Positions 1 through 11,692 of a stretch of DNA of 64,000 bases are shown here, piece after piece; position 1 is the first letter of the stretch; every line of letters begins with the position of its first letter. Under the pieces are notes generated by a model. The model was not told the DNA's origin. It made no database searches and saw nothing but the letters and a program-made list of their open reading frames with translations. The translations under genes were made by a program, and so were the position numbers. Origin of the DNA: Acheta domesticus (lineage: Eukaryota > Arthropoda > Insecta > Orthoptera > Gryllidae); NCBI GenBank assembly GCA_031308135.1, contig JAHLJT010008756.1, positions 105,613,271-105,677,270 of the forward strand. The letters run 5' to 3'.

Positions 1-389
1 TATACGCTACACTGTGCCGGGGGATGGGGGAGGGGCTCTTGCGCACCATATCCGACCAGCTAATGAGCTTCAGGCACCAGTTTGCGTCACATTAATAGCA
101 GGGATTTTAAATGCAGCCAGTTAGCAAAACAATCACTACCTTGTTACAAGTCATTAAAACAGATGTATGAAGCACTTTTTAATAATGTAACTTTTATTTT
201 AATTATACAATTATCGTGTTGCTCTTTGTTGAAATTTGCCATTTTCAAAAAGTATTCGTGACGCAATCAGGTGCTGTTCAGAATTAGTAAAAATCGTTGC
301 GCTAGGGTAGCCCACTCACATCTTTCCACCATGCTCTCTGCTTAAAAAGTATAATCGCTCATCCATTCCTAACCGGTGTGGTTGCGTAG
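1..389. other. AT-rich flank, probable intron
   Basis: No coding signal is visible here. The stretch is AT-rich and ends in CTAAC (370-374 region), a plausible branch point, followed by GCGTAG at 384-389 just before the GC-rich exon. It is best read as intron sequence upstream of that exon. No known repeat was recognised. Confidence 0.4.
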
Positions 390-593
390 GAAGCGTGGCC
401 GGCGGTGGCAGCGGCGGTGTTGGAGGAGGAGGCGCGGGTGGCGCTAGGGCTGCCTGAGGGCGGGGCGGCGGGCAGCGCAGGCGCCGTGCTGGGCGCTGGC
501 CAGGAGAGCAGCACGTGGCAGCTGTTCCAGCGCGCGTCCTCCATCGCCGCCGACGGCCACCACTGGCGCTACGACGACGAAACCACACCACGG
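390..593 (+). CDS. Penultimate coding exon of an unidentified host gene
   Basis: This is a 204-bp GC-rich exon (68 codons, phase 0 at both ends) in an otherwise AT-rich setting. It is preceded by an AG acceptor at 388-389 and followed by the donor CGG|GTAAAC at 593/594. The first half of the peptide is rich in Ala, Gly and Glu (low complexity). The second half is ordinary (ESSTWQLFQRASSI, then ADGHHWRYDDETTPR). The frame stays open past the donor to 686, so coding alone does not prove splicing. However, the same phase is taken up exactly by the exon at 15298. I do not recognise the protein family and assign no function. A GC-rich transposon fragment with a chance frame is the alternative. Confidence 0.5.
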
Positions 594-904
594 GTAAACG
601 CCTCGCTCGCGGTTCGCGCCACGCTCGCGGCACCGTGGTGCTCTGATGCAGCGGGCGTTCAAAACACTTGTGTGAACGCGGAGTAGTCGCAACCGGTCCA
701 TACTGTCAATGAGGCACATCCGCTGATAGAGTTGCTAATTAGCGAATGTATCTTATATGGCATGGTCGGAGGCATTATCCGTTTCCGTTCTGAAAGAAAG
801 TGGGATGTGCTGGGTGAGACAGCATAATGAAGAGCGGTGTTGGCGTGTGGAAGGGAGGAGAGAGGTCTTCGCCACGCTGCTGGCAGCTCTCTCCCCTAAC
901 ATAT

Positions 905-1427
905 GATGTAGACAGAACCCTTCTTTTGTGGGCCCTTGTTATCGAAAAACAAATTGAAAGGAAAATGTCTGTCTGTCCGTCCGTCTACGAACACTGCTAG
1001 CGCCTAAACCATTAGTACGATTTCTTCCAAAATGAATATGCCCCCGTCGCCTGAGTCAAAGTTTTGAGATTTTGAAAAAGATTCTATAAAATTTGGGGGT
1101 ACTTTACATGGAGCCCCCCGGACATTTTCAACATTTTCTCAAAAACAGCTCCAAATGTTTTCTTTAATTTCTTGTAAGAACATAGTAAAATGCATTTATT
1201 AGGGTGGCATAGGTCCAATTTTCACGGTTGACACTGAATTTTCGAAAGTTGCAAAAGGTTTGAATTTTATTCGGCGTCTTCCTCCAACTACAAAATTGCG
1301 TATAGAGATTTTTCCTTCAAATAAAATTTGTTCTCCAGAGTGAGTTCTTTTATTAAGGTCCTTTACATTTTTTGAAAATTTTAGTTGTTTTCACGCAATA
1401 TTACGTGCAATGTGTGCAATTTTAAAA
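905..1427 (+). repeat. Family-H repeat body fragment
   Basis: This AT-rich stretch carries the hallmark blocks of the window's most abundant repeat. These are the AATTGAAAG block followed by a CTGTCTGTCCGTC tract (about 950-985), GGGGGTACTTTACAT (about 1096) and the ACATTTTCAACATTTTCTCAAAAAC block. The same blocks in the same order occur near 3640-3860, 18110-18330 and 32130-32460. It is non-coding and ends where an opposite-strand Helitron-like terminus starts at 1428. Confidence 0.55.
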
Positions 1428-1890
1428 CTAGTGGTGCTTCCAACGTACATACTTTCTCGCTCTGCTTCTATATGGTCATTAATGCTATTCCACTACTTCA
1501 TGAACCAGCAAAAGTGTATTCTACCAGCAAACCTTTTTGCGTACCGAGACCCAAAACCCGATACTCAAAGTTAACGAACTGGCACTTATACCACTACGCC
1601 ACACTAGCACCGCATGATTCGAACAGAGCCATGAAAGAATCACCGACCTATAAAATGGTAATTGCATGATAAAGGAACAATTGATACGATGGTATATACG
1701 CTTTACAAACCCAGGAAGAGACGTAAAAAATTGTTAAAAGTTAAAAATTTGAACAAATATATACAATCACATCGAGTACATTTATCGTAATTATCAATAT
1801 TTGTTATTCAAATGGTTTCACATGGTTTTAAATAAAGTTTCTAGAATTCTCAATTATGTCGTATGACAACAGAGAATTCTGACAAATAAT
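1428..1890 (-). mobile_element. Helitron-like non-autonomous element with tRNA-like module
   Basis: On the minus strand this ends in a short hairpin (GTGC/GCAC arms) followed by CACTAG and a T, the form of a Helitron 3' end. The body matches 25650-26006 in inverted orientation, including the tRNA-like stretch at 1539-1610. No protein is encoded; the 94-residue frame at 1385-1669 crosses the boundary and is chance. The left edge in element orientation (near 1890) is approximate. Confidence 0.45.
1539..1610 (-). repeat. tRNA-like (pol III-type) module in a repeat
   Basis: Read on the minus strand, it begins with an A-box-like TGGCGTAGTGGTATAAGTGC and ends with a degenerate B-box-like GGGTTTTGGGTCTCGG. 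A second copy lies at 25825-25895. It has no clean cloverleaf and is embedded in a repeated element, so it is a SINE-like or relic module, not a tRNA gene. Confidence 0.35.
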
Positions 1891-1894
1891 ATTC

Positions 1895-1969
1895 TGCGAC
1901 CAGGACACGAACCGCCGAAGCTTCCCTCGGAAGACCTGTACCAATCCTCACTGATTAACCGCTGCGACC
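1895..1969 (-). repeat. tRNA-like module, Leu/Ser-type size
   Basis: On the minus strand, GGTCGCAGCGGTTAATCAGT resembles an A-box region and GGTTCGTGTCC resembles a B box. The long middle suggests a tRNA with a long variable arm. The ends GGTCGCAG and CTGGTCGC are repeat-like rather than paired acceptor arms. It sits next to other Helitron-like pieces and is read as a pol III-derived module. Confidence 0.35.
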
Positions 1970-2249
1970 ACAATGGATAGGCATGAAATACACTTATAAA
2001 ACAGTAATAGAGTATGGTGGTTTCATTTCTCGCATTAGAAAACGAAAATATTCAGAGTATGTAAAAAAATGTCCTTTACGCGCTCAGAGAAGGTATCTGG
2101 GAACATCATCATTCATAACAGAAAAACAAGTTCAATTTAGAGATTAGAAAACTAAGATCTCCGATAAAGTCTCTGACATTCTATAGCACCACTAATTTTT
2201 TTTAACTTTAGCAACAGCTTTTATCCACTTTTTCGTTACCAGGCCCCTG

Positions 2250-2975
2250 CTATAAGAGTTTTTCTGGCGAAAATTCCCCGTATTCCGGCTCACGGAAAAA
2301 GGGGAATTTTCTTGCGAAGTATTCGTAAGGCGAGAAAGTAATAATAATTTCGGAACCTTTAGGGATATGTAAGTTCATCGCATGCGTTCTGGTTATATTG
2401 TATTATAATTTAACGTAAAAATACTCATAATTTTACTTCAATGGTTCATACAAATATATACTAGACAACGCTTGATTTGACATGTCATACGCTTCATAAA
2501 TCGAATAACAGCGCTGGAAAATTGTTTAAAAGATGCAGTTTGGGAAAACACAGACAAGTCCTGTCTGTTTATGTGTATTGATTCTATTCGTGAGTAGAAA
2601 TACTTCAAATAATTTTCAATAAAGTTTCTACACTCTTCAATGTTTTTTCCTGCAACATCACATTCATCAAATTAAAATCCCCATCTGGGGATCGAACTCG
2701 GCACCTTCCCTATTGAAGATCTCAACCCGAAGGTGCTTTAACCAGCCGCGCCACGGAACTGACATGCGGACCGACTACTTATATTTTAGTCAAAACGTAA
2801 TTGTATCAGTTCTATCATTAGAAAGCCGGTAATTGTCAACATGCGAAAAACATGTCTTTCAAACATGACCAAGAAAGGCAGCGGTGAACGGCTTACTCCA
2901 AATAATTTATCCGCTGATCGGCATTTGAAAAATAACTACTGCGAGAAAGTATGTGCCATTCTATAGCACCACTAA
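2250..2975 (+). mobile_element. Helitron-like non-autonomous element
   Basis: It ends at 2975 with the hairpin-bearing terminus GTGCC…TAGCACCACTAA followed by T (CTRR|T rule). The body from about 2345 to 2640 is repeated in inverted form at 23590-23830 plus 25391-25520, where a solo LTR interrupts it. The segment at 2770-2910 also recurs, inverted, at 25540-25650. A degenerate second terminus (…TAGCACCACTAA|T) ends at 2195. It is non-coding and its 5' boundary is not resolved. Confidence 0.45.
2684..2756 (-). repeat. tRNA-like module
   Basis: This is the best of the tRNA-like stretches in the repeats. On the minus strand it has GTGGCGCGGCTGGTTAAAGC (A box) and GAGTTCGATCCCC (B box) at tRNA-like spacing. 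The stems are imperfect and no mature tRNA end is evident, so it is called a pol III-promoter-like module rather than a functional tRNA. Confidence 0.4.
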
Positions 2976-5373
2976 TTTATTAATATATTTACCGTCCCTC
3001 TTTTTGAAAAATCTCTGAGGACGACCGTGCGACAAGATAGATTGAGTTCATTGGCTTTACTATCGATTGAATCTAATGTTAAGCGTCGCTTAAATTTTAA
3101 TGATTTTAATGAAAGAATTTGCTTGGCAAAAGTTTAGAAAGAAGATGTTTTAAATGAGTTATATTTTATATACGTTGAAGTTTCTATTCACTGAAATCAT
3201 TCGTAAATTTTTATCACACTAGCCTTACCAATAATAAGTTTTATAACATTTTTATTTGATAAATATACTTCATTAATATGTATTTATAATTTGTCTTCCG
3301 ACAATGCACGTGCCACATTGTGACGTCTCTACAATACCTTTTTGTGATTCAAATTTGGGTCCTATACTACTTCTTGTCATCAAAATGTAAAATATAATAT
3401 TTATATGGAAAAATTTGAAGGTTTCAACAGAATTCTATTACTTTTCTGTGTACTATACGTACGTATAGAAATGGTGGGAAAGTTATATAATGCTGCGCGA
3501 AAAAAACGGATTTTCGGCAGAAAAACTCTTATTACAGGGCCCTGGTAAAGAAAAAGTGGATAAATCCAGTTGCTAAATTAAGAAAAAGATCTCTTAAGAC
3601 GTGGTGCAGCCAGGATTCCTGTTTTGTGGGTCCTTGATACCGAAAACCCAATTGAAAGCAAAACGTCTGTCTGTCTGTCCATCTTTGTCTATCTGTCAAT
3701 GAACAATGCTAGCGGGTAAACCGCTTAACCGATTTTCTCCAAAATTGATACTCCCCTATCTATCTGACTGATCTCGGCGCCTCTTGAATTTGAAACCGAT
3801 ATTTTAATTTTGGGGGTACTTTACATCAAGCCCCACGGACATTTTCAACATTTTCTCAAAAAGGCTCCAAATTTTCTCTTAAGAAATAGTAAAATACACT
3901 TATTGAGGTGACATAGGTCCTATTTTCACGGTTAACTCTGAATTTTTGAAAATTGCTGAAGTTTCCGTTTTATTCGGCGTCTTCCTCCAACTACAAAATT
4001 GAAGATAGAGATTTTTACTTCAAATAAAATTTGTTCTTCATAGTGAGTTCATTCTTTAAGGCCATACATTCTTTGAAAATTTTAGTAGTTTTTGCGCAAT
4101 ATTATTTACACAATATGTACAATTTTAAGAAATTACAAAAACAAGTTTTTCTCAAAAACGGTTCCAAATTTTTTCTTTAAACTTTTAGTAGGGATAGTGC
4201 TAAATGTATCCTATTAGTTGATATAAACTCCATATCGCTCTGTTCTTTTGTTTTTTCAAAAATTGAAAAAATTGTAATGTTTTTGCATTGTGTCTCTCAT
4301 TGTTAATATTTACATTAGCGGCAATTTGTTGACATTATTATATTAATGAGTACATATGCTTTAAATAATTTCAGGTAAAGTTTCTCGAGAATTCAACTAT
4401 TCTGTGAAAACTAGCTCAAAATTCCGCATTTTCAGAAAGCTCAAACGCCATTTTCTCATAATTGTTCTTCCTCCAGATTTCTCCATATTTGTTCTTCAAA
4501 CTTTGCATTTGGGAGATCTTTAATTGCATTTTTTAAAATGACACGAAGTTCATTTTTTTTATTTTTTCAAAAATTACACAAATGTAATTTTTTTTAAGAT
4601 CTCCCAAATCTTTAATTGCACATTACCAGTAATTTGTAAACATTATATTTGTGAGTGTAAATGCTTCAAAATGACTTCACTTATGTTTTTCGAAAATTTT
4701 CTTTGAATAAGAGCTTCAAAATTCGTTTTTACAGTAGCGCTTAAACGTCATTTTCTTAAAAATGGTTACACATTTTTAAAAGAAAATTGTCATTTAGGGC
4801 GAAGTTTTGTGTTCTTTAATATTCTAAAATTAATATTTCCGTCCTACCATTAGGAAACCTAAAAATTAAGAAAATGTCAATAAAAGTATCATGAGCGGGG
4901 GATAGATGGCAGCTGGTTTTCTCAATGAAATGTATTTATCAAAAATACCTCTTCAAATAAGGCCATGCTTAATTTTTTGAAAATACGAGTAGTTTTTCTA
5001 TAATTTTGTGACAAACATAATAGCCCGCTGCAAATTTACTGCCCTTCAGACAGCCGGATGCGTCGTAAATTAGAATTTGTAATTTTGTATATTATTTCTT
5101 TGTTTTTTTTAATTCGACCTTTTGTTATACATTTACACATTAATTTTTTAGAAATTATTTGTTTTGAAATATTTGAAATAAAAATTGCTAATTCTTTAAG
5201 GGAGTACGATAATGCAGGGAATGTAACAATGGAATTTCGCTCGGCTTATTTATTATTTTTTTCTGAAGGTAGATTCATAGGTAGTAATTTAAACTTACGT
5301 ATGTATTCTTATTTATTATACAATTATTAATCTTATTTATTATACAATGGGGAGTTCTCTCACTGTGGGTCCT

Positions 5374-5936
5374 CTAATCTGGTTCTATGTTTGCGAATTT
5401 AATTCGGAAAACATGGAATGGATATTTATTTTGGATTCTCGTTCTATGGATTGGATTTTTTGTGAGTCTGAATTCGGAGAGTGCTGGAATTTGATGGATG
5501 TTGTAACAGAAATTTGTGGCAAGGTATGTGATGTGATGATCTAATGATTCTATATTGAATTGCTTGTGAAGCTGATTATTAGAAATGAACGGTGAGGCGT
5601 TAGTTAAGGATCTCTGAAATTGATTCTGAATGATTTGGAGTTTGCGAATATTGGTCTTGGCCGCATTACAGGACAAGCGTAAGTAATTGTGGGTCTTAAT
5701 ATGGTTTTATACAATGCTATGGCAGTATTGTATTGTAGTGAGCTCTGTCTATTATCGGATTTAGCTGATGGAGTTTTGCCTTGGTTTGTAATGTCTTTGA
5801 TTCAATGTGATCGCACCAATTAAATTTTTTATCGAGATATAATCCTAAATATTTAACTGGTTTGTTGGGAGAGTAACATTCTATAGAGAGTTAGAGGAGT
5901 GGGGGGAGTATACGGTCTAAGCGAGAAGCTGTTTTG
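5374..5936 (-). pseudogene. Jockey LINE reverse transcriptase, C-terminal part
   Basis: The minus-strand frames read YLGLYLDKKFNW and, after frameshifts, AAKTNIRKLQIIQNQ and NNQLHKQFNIESL. These are typical of the region after the RT palm in Jockey-clade ORF2. The longest open piece is 5374-5676 (100 residues). Stops and frameshifts make it non-functional. Its upstream continuation is found beyond the hAT insertion, at 11693 onward. Confidence 0.7.
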
Positions 5937-6559
5937 GTTTAACTCAGTGGCGTAGCCTGAGTTTTGGCTTAGGGTATGTAACTCGAGAAATGAGAAAATA
6001 ATTTAAAACTTTAATTATAATTTAAATATTTTTCATTCACCAATACCATTTCTGTCACTTTGATCAATTAGAGCACAGAAAACCGATCCAGTAAAAGTAA
6101 TAATAGCTCACATACTTCATGTAGTTTACTGGTTGAAAGTTAGAAAAAGTTGTCTTAAGTTCACGACCTAGCAAAACATAAATGTGTGTCCTCATACTTT
6201 AGTAATAAGAGGACTATCAAACCCAATGATTTTCAAAATTGTCCAATTCATATGATTTCGAACCCAGTAGCATTGGCATAATTTATAAAATGGAAAAAAT
6301 GATCTATAATAAAAATATAATAGGAAAGAGAAAATCAATCAATTTACAGACATGTAATGAAAAACAGTTGACAGTTGTCCTTTGTTGTTTACATCAAGGG
6401 TTTCATCCAGTATGGCGGAGACAAAAGAGGCTTTAGAAATTTCATTTTTAATTTCATGGGACATAACCGTACTCACACTTCAAATCCAATGAATCTTAAT
6501 TTCTTGGTGAGATTGCACGAAACACTGGAATTTTCATATCATCCTTGTCAGTTTTATCA

Positions 6560-6690
6560 TATTTCATTATTTCACTTATATATTCCATGAAATGTTCTCT
6601 ATTTGATGATCCCCTATTTTCATTGTGGCTAGAAAATACAAGCCCTTGTGTCCCAAAAAAGCATTCAACTCGAATGAAGTATGTTAGAAT
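6560..6690 (-). pseudogene. hAT transposase remnant, DUF4371-like
   Basis: The minus-strand reading contains GLVFSSHNENRGSSNREHF followed by MEYISEIMKYD. This matches the conserved 'L.FRGH.E…S.N.GNFLEL' block of ZMYM1-like/DUF4371 hAT transposases. The usual FRGH is replaced by FSSH, and stops lie on both sides. The rest of the transposase appears deleted. It supports the hAT assignment made from the terminal repeats. Confidence 0.55.
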
Positions 6691-7625
6691 TTCCCTATTT
6701 TCACTTATAACACTGTTGTATTGCTCAACATAGCCTGTGTTGGCTGTTAAAATAAAATTCTATCCTCTCATATTTTTTCAGATATTTTTAACTGTTTCTC
6801 ATGTGCTATAATTTGCAGGCGCGGATCCAAGGAGGGGGTCACGGGGGTCATGACCCCCCCCAAATGATGAAGCCGTCAAAATTTGTGAGAAACTTCAACA
6901 TATCTAAAAAAAACTCTGAGAAACTGATAACCTTTCCAGTGTCCCTTCAGAATTGGGGCTAGCCGAGACCTTTTCAGATATTTTCAAACAATTCTAGAAA
7001 TTCCTAAAAATTTAGCAGGGCTAAAACTAAAGAATTTATACAGAAATTGGAATTTAATTTGTATGAAAACATACTTCATCAAGATCATACAAGATCACTT
7101 TCAAAATATTTTTAATACAAAGAAATATATCTAAACAAGTAAAATATCTAAAGTCGGAATCAAATGCACTGCGCGTTACTAGTGTTGCTAACTTGATGTG
7201 AATATTTGTCACTAATTGAATGAGAGAATTGTGGGAAAATGGACGTCAACACATGGACTCATCTTGAAAGTCACAATTGCTGTTCAAAGGGAATAGAACT
7301 AATTAAACTTCGTAAGAATAAGTATGTATATAAAATTGACAACAATCTTGCTTTCAGCTGTTTGTTAGAATTCAGTTTCGATGATACAATCCAATTCAGT
7401 ATCGAAACTCCTATCGAACTCAATGTTTATTTAACCTAAAAATGCTTAATGTAATCTGTAACGGCGAACTTAATTTGATCATTGAAGTCTGATGCCGGTT
7501 CTGGTTTCTTAAGAACGTAAGTTAATGCTATCAAGGGGTTAGTGGTAAAGATTAGTCCAAGAGATTTAAAGTTAGAGAATTTTAGTTTGGCTGATGAGAG
7601 AGGATAGTGTCTGACGCCTAAAATA

Positions 7626-8889
7626 CAGAGGTGAAGCTAGAGTCATGCAGTTGGGTATTCTGAAAATTTTATATTACATTTTTTGTAAATTAGCTCCGTT
7701 CATCGTTTTTCTTCAATAAAAACGTCGATAATGTGTTCTTTAAAGCTATCGTTTCTCCACAGTTCATTTCCCACGGAATTTCTCAGGAATGTCTTAACTC
7801 GTTTAATGTAATCGTATTCCTTTCACATAATGCTGTATATAAAGGGAAAGTTAGTCTGAGTTGTATCAACCGAACCGTCTCTTGATATTTTTTCTATACC
7901 AGTTTGTCTAACATACACTTCAGCAAAAAAAACTGCAGGCATGTATTTTGCATTATTAATGTAAACATTGGTCAGTTCATTTCGAGGCAGCACACTGTCA
8001 AGGAATCGATATTGTTTTATTAGGAAAGAAAACTTCTGAACGAAAGGACGCTTGTTGGTGGAAAACTGTTTTTCGTCCAGAAATTCAATAAAATGAAAGT
8101 TGTCGAAATCTTGAAACATATAGTCCATCTGAGTCACTACTGTAGGTATCAATAATTTTAAAAGATGCAATTTCGTATCTTTCAAATAATTCTCACCCTG
8201 AAAGTTCATTCATAGTCATCTCTACTTTGGTGCATATTTCAATCGTTTCTTCATATCTAACACGATTATTAGTACGTACGCTACTATTTCTAACTCTGCG
8301 GCGTAGTACTTAACTCGTGATTCCGCATTGTTGAGCGAAAAGTGCATTTCGATATCGTGAATCGTTTAGAAGTTATGAGACTGGCACATAGTCAGTAGGA
8401 CATTGTCTGTAACACTATCTTTAGCTTCATTAATTGTTTCGTAAAGAAAACTAACAAAAATCACACAAACGGCACATAAACAACTCTATTTTCCCACAAC
8501 GTCAGGTGATGAGGTGAATTTGCCTCTGAGACGTGGGTGTGCATCGCTGAAGAAGTCCGTGTCTACCGAGAGCGTAGGCTGCAGCTGGGGTCTCTGCCCA
8601 GTGAATGCATGTGAAAGATAGCGTACGCTCTCTTTTGCGCATGCGCGGCAGAGCCAGCCGGTGTCTATCCACTGGCAGGCTCCTCGCTCAGCTACCGGCC
8701 CCAAAATGTATATTTCTGCAGCCCTGCTAATTGCCTCGGGCGTAAACGGAAAAATGGAGTCGAACACATTTAATTTTCTTCAACGATTCAGTAACACAAA
8801 TATTGAAAAATGGTACACAACGACATATTTTATTGAAAAATAATTGGGGTATTATAGGGCTCCCAGATTACCCTTCAGCTTCGCCACTG
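7626..8889. mobile_element. hAT transposon (hAT-4), innermost of the nest
   Basis: The ends are CAGAGGTGAAGCTAGAG and, inverted, CAGTGGCGAAGCTGAAG. The flanks CTAAAATA (7618-7625) and CTAAAACA (8890-8897) are an 8-bp TSD with one change. The intact tandem unit at 8936-9029 shows the uninterrupted target. It carries a transposase C-terminal fragment on the minus strand and a GC-rich segment near its right side (8480-8730). It is related to the element at 12715-14013. Confidence 0.75.
7823..8209 (-). pseudogene. hAT transposase C-terminal fragment (hAT-4)
   Basis: This is an open frame of 128 residues (starting MNFQGENYLKDTKLHLLKLL) inside hAT-4. It looks like the helical region upstream of the hAT dimerisation domain. 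The frame after its stop ends with …TELIYKK, the same ending (LELIYKK) as the fragment in hAT-2 at 12974-13198. The N-terminal zinc finger and catalytic parts are absent, so this is an internally deleted copy. Confidence 0.4.
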
Positions 8890-11692
8890 CTAAAACACCT
8901 TATTTGAATATTTTGCTGTCGCTGAGTCCGAATCCGGTTAGAGAATTTTAGTTCGGCTATTGAGCGAGGATAGAGTCTGACGGCTAAAATATCTTATTTG
9001 AATGTTTTGCAGTCGCTGAGTCCGAATCCAGTATCAAAAGTATCTTTTGACAACACTCATTCTTGATGAACAGTATTACAATGATGTTACTTTATTTGGG
9101 TTTTAATTATACAAACCACCAAGGCAATGCAAAAGGAATCAGATCAGTTATTTGAAAAATATTAACTGTTGCATTAAATTAAAGTTATTAGATGTTTGCA
9201 TGTCTCGGTGTACTTGTCGCCAAAATTATAATGAACTTTACAACGTTGTTATAGAAGAATCACCATTGAAGGAGATTCAAATATGGTGAAAATTTATTAA
9301 TATACGAAACAGCAATATAAACGAAAAAAAAGGAAAAATTAAAATGAGAAAAATAATTGTGATAAAAAATAAAATTATAATTTAGTTTATTTATTTATTA
9401 TGTGCATGTATATATTAATTATAATAATTTATTAATTTGTTTTCATTACACACCTTTACATGTTTCTCCCGTAGACGTTTCTTCACAAATTGTTTCATAT
9501 TTTATCAAATGAAAGTTATTTTGCTAACTTGAAATTTATTGTTAATATCTTGAGAAATTTTCATTTTTTTAAAACAAATGTACTGAATAAAATTGACATA
9601 TTTTTGTAGGCACAATTCGAATCTGGAATTTTAACTCGTAACCCCCAATTTTGTTGCAAAGTTACTCCTGCCTCACCCCCAGCGGATAGGATGAGGATGG
9701 TAACAATTGTAACCTGATTGATACCTGATATATGATTATTGGTATATTGAATTTCTAATATATTTACAGTATAATAAAGTCAATCTGATATATGTATAAC
9801 ATACGTCAAATTTGTTATTACATTCTGTACCCTCCTCCCTTTCCGAAATTAATGCATTTAAGTCTTAACCTGACCCCTCCCAAAAGAGAAGTCTGGATCC
9901 GCGCCTGATAATTTGTCCACGGCACAAAAATACAACTCCATAATTATGTAGGCACTTTGGATCGCTTGTTGCTCGCCATTCCAGGGCACAGATGTGGATT
10001 GCACAGTCACATACCCTTGTGCATTCAACAAGCACAATCCCTAACCTAAATTGGCTACAAATATATTGAAATATACCTTCATCCTTCACTTCGTAATACG
10101 TTGTCGTGAGTTTGACCTGTTCCGAATTTATAGAAAGATGTGGGCGCCAGGAACAGGTGACATAAACTAATACTAACTTTTCCCTATTTAATTCTGTCAA
10201 AATTATATGGGCATCCAGCTAGCTTGGGCCGATGGATTCGGATTACATGTATTCGCTATCGCTAAGATAGCCGATTACCTGATCTGCCGACTGTACAGCC
10301 TGGCGTGGAATCTGAAATATGGAAATTCTCTGCTTCCAACTAATTAGAAGCTTATGATTGACAAATGAACAGACTCTTTTCTTTTTCCAAAGAACAAAAT
10401 TTAACAATTTATTCAATGTTAATTTTAGCAGATTACTTAATGGCCATGACCCCTTTTAAAAGATATTATTTTAATATACTGCAGTATATGTTACCGTCTT
10501 GCCGACCCGCTCGTTCCGAAGACGCTTCTCACTTGGCCGATGAATCCGAGTCGCTCTTCTGTCTTCTGATCTTGCGCGGTTGCTGAAGTATCCAGTCCAC
10601 ACTGCATAAAATCTAGCTAAGTTCTTTCCGACGCTTTAGGTTTATAATCTTTCACACGAGTTTAATAAAATACTAATGTTCGAACTATCGTCCGGTGAAC
10701 ACCCAAAACTGCCCAAGTCCGCGGATGTACTCCGGCAAATAATTTCTAAGTCCGATGACGACTGTTACTTTTCGCACGAAAATGTATAAGTCTCACTTTC
10801 AACTACAAGGTCCGCACACTATTTGCACTCCACGAAACTCAAGAGCCGAGTTCACGACCTACACTCCACCACTCTGAGTCAGACTGTAACGATCTGCACT
10901 CAACGAAGCTCCAAGTCCGAATGAATGTTTTTCTGTATTTTGCAACCCTTGATGGGTCGGTAGCGTCTCACGTTCTATTTTTCCAAAACACGGCGGTAAA
11001 CACCAGAAAGTCTAATTGCCCCCCGCCAACCCGCTCATTTCTTACAACCCCATGTAGCCGCGCCTTCGTCCGTCATACGTTTTTCGACCAATCACATATT
11101 CTTTATTATATCGATCTAGCCAGCGTTCCGGCACCTACGAGGCTTGCAGCTAGTTTATTTACCTGCCCTGCACCATAGCAACCCTCTGCGCTGGCGTTAC
11201 TAGGGCCGGATATCGCCATTTTACAAGTCCATTTAGTCGCCCCGTATACAACTAATATTATGAATAAACCATGTCCCGTTCTGGTATATCACAATATAGT
11301 TGCTAAATGCATTAAAATAAGGTAATAAAACTTAAATAAAACGACAATGTTCATTAATTAACCTCGTTCTCTTACAAACACCGAAGAAAACAATGAAGTT
11401 TCGTAAAACGACAGCTTTTTCGTAGGCACCACGGAATGCACTCTGGATGTAATGGGTCAATGTGCGTCTGATTCTCAGCGCAGGCTAGGCGGCATTTCAG
11501 ACTGATTCGTTCATCCTTGTGAAGAATCGAATTCTCAACGGCGCAATGTTTGAAATATAATGAAATATTTTGTAGTAGAAAAAGAAAATAACAAATTGAC
11601 AATTTACAATCATTTTAAAATAAAATAGCTGATATTGTCAGGTATGTAACACATCATCCACATCCATAGGACGCTACGCCCCTGGTTTGACT

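Larger units (their letters stand above)
7571..9029 (+). repeat. About 93-bp tandem duplication split by an insertion
   Basis: One unit runs 8936-9029, starting GTTAGAGAATTTTAGTTCGG and ending GTCGCTGAGTCCGAATCC. The other unit is 7571-7625 joined to 8890-8935. The hAT-4 element separates its halves at the matching point, so the intact unit is the empty site. Confidence 0.75.
6816..9907. mobile_element. hAT transposon (hAT-3) nested in hAT-1
   Basis: It has a 14-bp perfect terminal inverted repeat, CAGGCGCGGATCCA, at both ends. The perfect 8-bp TSD ATAATTTG lies at 6808-6815 and 9908-9915. Of 3092 bp, 1264 belong to a further hAT insertion (7626-8889). No transposase domain was recognised in its own sequence; the 66-residue frame at 7239-7439 has no known motif. 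It is best called a non-autonomous hAT. The TSD and TIR make the boundaries exact. Confidence 0.88.
5945..11684. mobile_element. hAT transposon (hAT-1), with nested copy
   Basis: Its ends are CAGTGGCGTAGCCTGAG (5945) and, on the opposite strand, CAGGGGCGTAGCGTCCT (ending 11684). They are flanked by the 8-bp repeats GTTTAACT (5937-5944) and GTTTGACT (11685-11692), the TSD length of hAT. Removing it restores continuity of the LINE coding strand. Net length is about 2.6 kb once the nested 6816-9907 element is removed. It keeps a decayed transposase fragment at 6560-6690. The rest (9916-11684) has no recognisable gene; short open frames there look like chance. Confidence 0.8.

Noticed and set aside
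2684..2756. A functional tRNA gene
   Set aside because: The boxes are tRNA-like, but stems are imperfect and the sequence is part of a dispersed repeat.
9865..10200. 111-residue minus-strand gene
   Set aside because: The frame crosses the exact right boundary and TSD of hAT-3 (9907/9908), so it cannot predate the insertion, and it shows no motif.
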